The position numbers were made by a program, and so were the translations under genes. The notes under the pieces were generated by a model. The model saw nothing but the letters and a program-made list of their open reading frames with translations. It was not told the DNA's origin and did not search any database. From Armatimonadota bacterium (GTDB lineage: Bacteria > Armatimonadota > Zipacnadia > Zipacnadales > JABUFB01), in NCBI GenBank assembly GCA_018056145.1, contig JAGPGE010000140.1, positions 1 to 10,308 on the forward strand: 10,308 nt of DNA, read 5' to 3'. This document shows, in pieces, positions 7,382 to 10,308 of the stretch. Position 1 is the stretch's first letter; every line of letters starts with the position of its first letter.

Positions 7382-8505
7382 CCGCCAGCCAGACTTCGAA
7401 GCAGCCGAATGCGCCCTGCGGAGACCTGGTGCGGTGGGTGCGCACCCCGGCGGCGACCACACTGGTGTGCGCGGATGGCATTGGTTCGGGCATCAAGGCG
7501 AACGTCGCGGCGCAGATCTGCGTGGCCCGGCTCATGGGGCTGCTGGAGGAGGGGTTCAGCCTGCGCCAGGCTTTCGCGAGCCTGGTCACGAGCATCGAAA
7601 AGACCAAGACAGACCCGTCCTCATACGTGGCCTTCAGCCTCGCGAGGATCCTCAATGACGGCGAGACCACCGTGTTATCTTACGAGTCCCCCGGGCCGAT
7701 CCTTGTGGCGCGAACCAGCGCCGTCGAGCTGCCGAGGCGGACGGTGGTGGTCGAGGGCGCGATCACGGAGGAGGCAAGCTGCCACCTGGAGCCCGGCGAG
7801 GGCATTCTGCTCGTCTCGGACGGCGTGAGTCAGGCGGGTCTCGGGGGACGGGTGCGCGGCGGCTGGCAGGTGGAGGGCGTCTGTCGGTATGTGACGGGCC
7901 TGCTGGGCGCGCGCGTTTCGCCGGGGGATATCCCCGAGTCCGTGACCCGTCGCGCGGTGCAGTTGAGCGCCGGGACGGTGGGCGATGACACCACGGCGCT
8001 GCATGCGTGGTGCCGGGCCGGGAAGACGGTGACGATCCTCACAGGGCCGCCCGCGGAGAAGCGGCGTGATCACGAAGTTGCGCACCGGTTCATGTCCGCG
8101 GATGGCGCGAAAGTGATCTGCGGCGCCACGACGGCCGACCTGGTAGCCCGGTACCTGGGGACGGAAGTGGGAATCGACCACACCTCGCAGAGCCTGGTGA
8201 CCCCGCCCTCGTATGTGCTGGATGGCGTGGACCTGGTAACTGAAGGCGCGGTGACTTTGAACCAGCTGTACAACGTGCTGGACGCGGACGAGGAAATGTT
8301 TGAGGAAGAGAGTGCTGTCACTCAGCTGCATGATCTGCTGCGATCAGCAGACAGGGTGAACATTCTCCTGGGGCAGGCGCGAAACCCTGCTAATGCCCAC
8401 ATAACGTTTCGACAACAGGGCATTCTGCCCAGACACAAGATCATCGAACTGCTCGCAGAGAAACTGCGGGCTTTGGGAAAGCTCGTTGTGGTGGAGCGGG
8501 TGTAG
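7351..8505 (+). CDS. SpoIIE/PP2C-family serine phosphatase linked to the sensory hydrogenase
   Basis: A 384-residue cytoplasmic protein. Residues about 1-220 are a SpoIIE-type PP2C phosphatase domain. The metal-binding motifs are visible: CADGIGSG (40-47, D42), LVSDGVSQAG (154-163, D157) and GDDTTAL (211-217, D212 and D213). Such enzymes dephosphorylate Ser/Thr, classically on anti-sigma-factor antagonists. Residues about 225-384 form a second region with no motif I can name with certainty. It has a glycine-rich stretch ICGATTADLVARYLG (256-270) and the sequence DGVDLVTEGAVTL (291-303). From memory, a similar tail recurs in SpoIIE proteins encoded beside [FeFe]-hydrogenases. The gene overlaps the hydS-like gene by 31 bases, implying coupled translation and a shared pathway. 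It starts with TTG, supported by AAGGAGG 7 bases upstream. No anti-sigma, STAS or kinase partner is in view, so its substrate is unknown. Confidence 0.88.
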   Translation: MATRYLHVEIAASQTSKQPNAPCGDLVRWVRTPAATTLVCADGIGSGIKANVAAQICVARLMGLLEEGFSLRQAFASLVTSIEKTKTDPSSYVAFSLARILNDGETTVLSYESPGPILVARTSAVELPRRTVVVEGAITEEASCHLEPGEGILLVSDGVSQAGLGGRVRGGWQVEGVCRYVTGLLGARVSPGDIPESVTRRAVQLSAGTVGDDTTALHAWCRAGKTVTILTGPPAEKRRDHEVAHRFMSADGAKVICGATTADLVARYLGTEVGIDHTSQSLVTPPSYVLDGVDLVTEGAVTLNQLYNVLDADEEMFEEESAVTQLHDLLRSADRVNILLGQARNPANAHITFRQQGILPRHKIIELLAEKLRALGKLVVVERV

Positions 8506-8528
8506 ACGGGGGTGCAGGAGGTGAACTG

Positions 8529-8557
8529 CAGTCGCGTGTCGAACTCCACGCGGACTG
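8529..8557. other. Intergenic stem-loop between the phosphatase gene and the second UroD-like gene
   Basis: CAGTCGCGTG (8529-8538) pairs with CACGC-G-GACTG (8547-8557) over 10 bp with one bulged G, enclosing an 8-base loop. It lies in the 82-base gap that separates the hydrogen cluster from the next gene. There is no T-tract after it, so a rho-independent terminator is unlikely. It may mark a transcript end or processing point, or be an operator. No known family recognised. Confidence 0.4.
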
Positions 8558-8587
8558 TGGCATACCCCGCCCCGGAGGAACCCGTAC

Positions 8588-9673
8588 ATGCCCATGACCA
8601 GTATCGAGCGCATGGCCCAGACGCTGGCTCTCAAGCCCGTGGATCAGACCCCCGTTGCCGTCAGCCCGTGGGGCGCGACGGTGAAGCGCTGGCGCGACGA
8701 AGGGCACATCGGCGCGGAGGAGGACATTCAGGAACACTTCGGCCAGGACCTGCGCACCGGCGGCTGGCTCAACTCCGTGGCGAAGCTGGACTTCGAGCCG
8801 GTGCTCATTGAGGAGACCGACGAGACCATCCTCCAGCTTGACGGCAATGGCGCCAAGTTGAGGAGGCACAAGCTCCACGACAGCACCCCTGAGCATGTGG
8901 ACTTCACGGTGAAGGACCGGGCCACGTGGGAGGAGCACGCGAAGCCATTCCTGGTCGACGTCGACCGGCGGCGGATCCCCTTCGAAGGCTATCGCGCGGC
9001 GAAGAAGTTTGCGGCGGAGAAGGAGCGGTTCTTCTGCTGGGCTGGGGTCGCGCCCTTCGAGCAGATGCACCCGGTCTGCGGACACGAGTACATGCTCATG
9101 GGTATGGCGCTTGATCCGGACTGGGTCAAGGACATGGTGCAGACGTATACGGACCTGACCATCAACCATCTGGAGTTGCTTTTCGCGGAGGAGGGCACGC
9201 CCGACGGCTTCTTCTTCTACGAGGACATGGGCTTCAAGAACCGGCCGTTCATGTCGCCGCAGATGTACGGCGAGATCATCCAGCCTGGCCATGCACGGCT
9301 TTTCGACTACGCTCACTCCCTGGGCTGCAAGGTCATCGTACACTCCTGCGGCTACGTCGAGCCCCTTGTGCCGGGGCTGATCGAGGCGGGCATGGATTGC
9401 CTGCAGGCAATGGAAGTCAAGGCGGGGATGGACCTGCCCACGCTGTTCAGGCGTTTCGGGGACAAGATCTCGTTCTTCGGCGGAGTGGATGTCCGCTGCC
9501 TGATTAGCAACGATCGGGCGCAGATCGACGAGGAGATGGACAGGAAGATTCTGCCGGTGGTCCAGGGTGGAGGCGGGTACATCCTGCATTCGGACCATTC
9601 GGAGCCGCCGGAAATCGACTACGAGACGATGATGTATTTCGTGGAACGTGGCCGGAAATTGGGCCGGGGCTGA
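8588..9673 (+). CDS. Uroporphyrinogen decarboxylase-superfamily protein (methyltransferase-like)
   Basis: A 361-residue single-domain TIM-barrel protein of the UroD superfamily, the length usual for the family. It has the typical N-terminus (ERMAQTLALKPVDQTPVAV, 7-25) and a central segment GFFFYEDMGFKNRPFMSP (217-234). The zinc-type motif VIVHSCGYVEPL (249-260; H252, C254) is shared with MtaA/CmuA-like methyltransferases. True haem-pathway UroD features are not evident. Unlike the fragment at the left edge, the segment before the last helix reads YILHSDHSEPP (331-341), so the usual third-ligand cysteine is absent; H334, D336 or H337 could replace it, or the metal site is altered. GGAGGA (8574-8579) lies 8 bases before the ATG; a second ATG two codons on is possible. 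Many such paralogues of unknown substrate occur in anaerobes; specific function is not assigned. No corrinoid protein lies nearby. Confidence 0.85.
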   Translation: MPMTSIERMAQTLALKPVDQTPVAVSPWGATVKRWRDEGHIGAEEDIQEHFGQDLRTGGWLNSVAKLDFEPVLIEETDETILQLDGNGAKLRRHKLHDSTPEHVDFTVKDRATWEEHAKPFLVDVDRRRIPFEGYRAAKKFAAEKERFFCWAGVAPFEQMHPVCGHEYMLMGMALDPDWVKDMVQTYTDLTINHLELLFAEEGTPDGFFFYEDMGFKNRPFMSPQMYGEIIQPGHARLFDYAHSLGCKVIVHSCGYVEPLVPGLIEAGMDCLQAMEVKAGMDLPTLFRRFGDKISFFGGVDVRCLISNDRAQIDEEMDRKILPVVQGGGGYILHSDHSEPPEIDYETMMYFVERGRKLGRG

Positions 9674-9713
9674 TCCCGGACGGGGCCTGCAAACAGACCT
9701 GGGAGGCAGTGCA

Positions 9714-9809
9714 ATGCGCGGACTGAAGAGGACACCGACGATGGTGCTCATCCATCTCATCGGGCTGGCGGTTCTGCTCCTGGGCCTGGCCGGCTGCTCA
9801 CCCACTTGA
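9714..9809 (+). CDS. Putative 31-residue mini-lipoprotein
   Basis: A small ORF, supported by GGGAGG (9701-9706) 7 bases before its ATG. The peptide has a basic start (MRGLKR), a hydrophobic segment (about residues 10-26, VLIHLIGLAVLLLGLA) and then LAGC, a perfect lipobox for signal peptidase II cleavage before Cys28. Only CSPT would remain after processing, so the gene would encode essentially a signal peptide plus a lipidated tetrapeptide. It lies 40 bases after the UroD-like gene and is followed by two stem-loops, which fits a discrete end of a transcript. It could be a real small secreted lipopeptide, a remnant of a larger lipoprotein gene, or a chance ORF. The combination of good ribosome-binding site and lipobox argues against chance. 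No function can be named. Confidence 0.5.
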   Translation: MRGLKRTPTMVLIHLIGLAVLLLGLAGCSPT

Positions 9810-9819
9810 GGCGCTTAGC

Positions 9820-9838
9820 GTGGCGCGGTCTGCGCCAC
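9820..9838. terminator. Stem-loop after the mini-lipoprotein ORF (possible terminator, part 1)
   Basis: GTGGCGC (9820-9826) and GCGCCAC (9832-9838) form a perfect 7-bp GC-rich stem with a GGTCT loop, 10 bases after the mini-ORF stop. There is no T-run directly behind it, so termination would be weak or factor-assisted. Confidence 0.4.
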
Positions 9839-9850
9839 ACACCTGATATA

Positions 9851-9870
9851 CCCGCTCGAGTCTGAGCGGG
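9851..9870. terminator. Second stem-loop before the SLBB gene (possible terminator, part 2)
   Basis: CCCGCTC (9851-9857) and GAGCGGG (9864-9870) form a 7-bp stem around a 6-base loop, followed by CGTCTTACAT, only slightly T-rich. Together with the preceding stem-loop it makes a tandem arrangement separating the UroD/mini-lipoprotein unit from the next gene. A terminator is the simplest reading; the short loop and weak tail keep confidence modest. Confidence 0.45.
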
Positions 9871-9895
9871 CGTCTTACATAGTCATTCCAGGGGG

Positions 9896-10308
9896 GTGTG
9901 CCCGCTGGAGTTCACCAGGACACAGCGGCTCATCATCGCCACGGCGCTGGGACTAGCCCTTGCGTCGGTGCTCGTCATGTTGCTCGTCCGGGGTTGCAGC
10001 GGAGGGAACACGGTCACGGTCGATGGCGACCTGCCCGATGCCCCCCGGCCCGCCGAAAACGGCGTCATCACGGTCCACGTGGTGGGCGCGGTCCGCTACC
10101 CCGGCGTCTACCAGGTGGCTGCCGGGAGCCGGATGAACGACGTTGTGGCGGCTGCCGGTGGCTTTGCCGCAGGCGCCGATCCGGCGGCTGTCAACCTTGC
10201 TGCTCCTGTAGGCGACGGGCAGCAGGTCTCCGTGCCCGGCCGGCTGAGCGGCTCCGGATACCCCGCGCAGGTGGCGTCGGTTCCCGCCGCACAGAGGGAC
10301 TATACGCC
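9896..10308 (+). CDS. Membrane-anchored SLBB-domain protein, ComEA-like (5' part)
   Basis: The frame is open from a GTG to the window end (137 codons seen). After a short cytoplasmic start there is one transmembrane segment (about residues 12-31, rich in Leu, Ala and Val). A polar linker follows (about 34-55), then an SLBB domain (about 56-115) with the ComEA-type pattern VHVVGAVRYPGVYQV (60-74), GSRMNDVVAAAGG (77-89), ADPAAVNLA (94-102) and a closing VSVPG. In ComEA this extracytoplasmic domain precedes a helix-hairpin-helix DNA-binding domain used in DNA uptake; that part, if present, lies beyond the window, so comEA is only probable. SLBB proteins of polysaccharide export are the alternative. 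An in-frame stop at 9863-9865 bounds the start; GTG 9896 is the only good codon before the membrane segment, though its G-rich leader (AGGGGG, 9890-9895) abuts the codon and is a poor ribosome-binding site. ATG 9977 would delete most of the membrane helix. Confidence 0.72.
   Translation, partial: MCPLEFTRTQRLIIATALGLALASVLVMLLVRGCSGGNTVTVDGDLPDAPRPAENGVITVHVVGAVRYPGVYQVAAGSRMNDVVAAAGGFAAGADPAAVNLAAPVGDGQQVSVPGRLSGSGYPAQVASVPAAQRDYT

Noticed and set aside
5285..7462. A 725-codon open frame on the - strand opposite the end of hydA and the hydS-like gene
   Set aside because: Same reasoning: composition mirrors the codon pattern of the sense genes, no motif is seen, and it spans two well-supported + strand genes.
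7409..7828. Alternative + strand open frame of 139 codons inside the phosphatase gene
   Set aside because: Arg/Ser-rich frame-shifted reading of the phosphatase gene, with no domain; the motif-bearing frame is the one from 7351.
1..10308. CRISPR array, tRNA/rRNA, insertion sequence or phage signals
   Set aside because: No regularly spaced direct repeats, tRNA cloverleaf, transposase or integrase motifs were seen on either strand by eye.

Overview
The window is GC-rich, densely packed bacterial DNA with every recognisable gene on the + strand. It looks like an anaerobe that makes or uses hydrogen. The core (about 372-8505) is a hydrogen-metabolism cluster of known architecture. It runs: the NADH/NAD+-sensing repressor Rex; the three subunits of an electron-bifurcating (group A3-like) [FeFe]-hydrogenase in the Thermotoga-type order hydC-hydB-hydA; a putative sensory (group C-like) [FeFe]-hydrogenase with a PAS domain; and a SpoIIE/PP2C-type phosphatase. 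The taxon cannot be fixed from the sequence. Numerous UroD-like methyltransferase genes and a ComEA-type SLBB protein fit several anaerobic lineages (Firmicutes-like, Armatimonadota or related candidate phyla); this is a weak inference.

Layout: 1-321 is the 3' end of a UroD/MtaA-type methyltransferase. 372-1049 is rex, overlapping hydC (1033-1554). hydC overlaps hydB (1551-3455) and hydB overlaps hydA (3452-5467), both by ATGA. A 132-base gap follows, dominated by a nested 65-nt imperfect hairpin (5493-5557). Then come the hydS-like gene (5600-7381) and the phosphatase (TTG start, 7351-8505, overlapping hydS by 31 bases). An 82-base gap with another stem-loop leads to a second, divergent UroD-like protein (8588-9673). 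Next are a 31-codon lipoprotein-like mini-ORF (9714-9809), two stem-loops, and the start of a membrane-anchored SLBB/ComEA-like protein that runs off the window.

How the parts fit: HydABC would couple NADH and reduced ferredoxin to H2 in the cytoplasm (reversible). Rex would report the NADH/NAD+ ratio. The HydS-like protein keeps H-cluster cysteines but has lost the proton-shuttle cysteine, so it would report H2 or redox state. It carries a PAS and helical tail but no kinase, and the translationally coupled phosphatase is the obvious candidate output. The target of that phosphatase is not in the window. No H-cluster maturases (HydE/F/G), RNA genes, CRISPR arrays or insertion sequences are visible.
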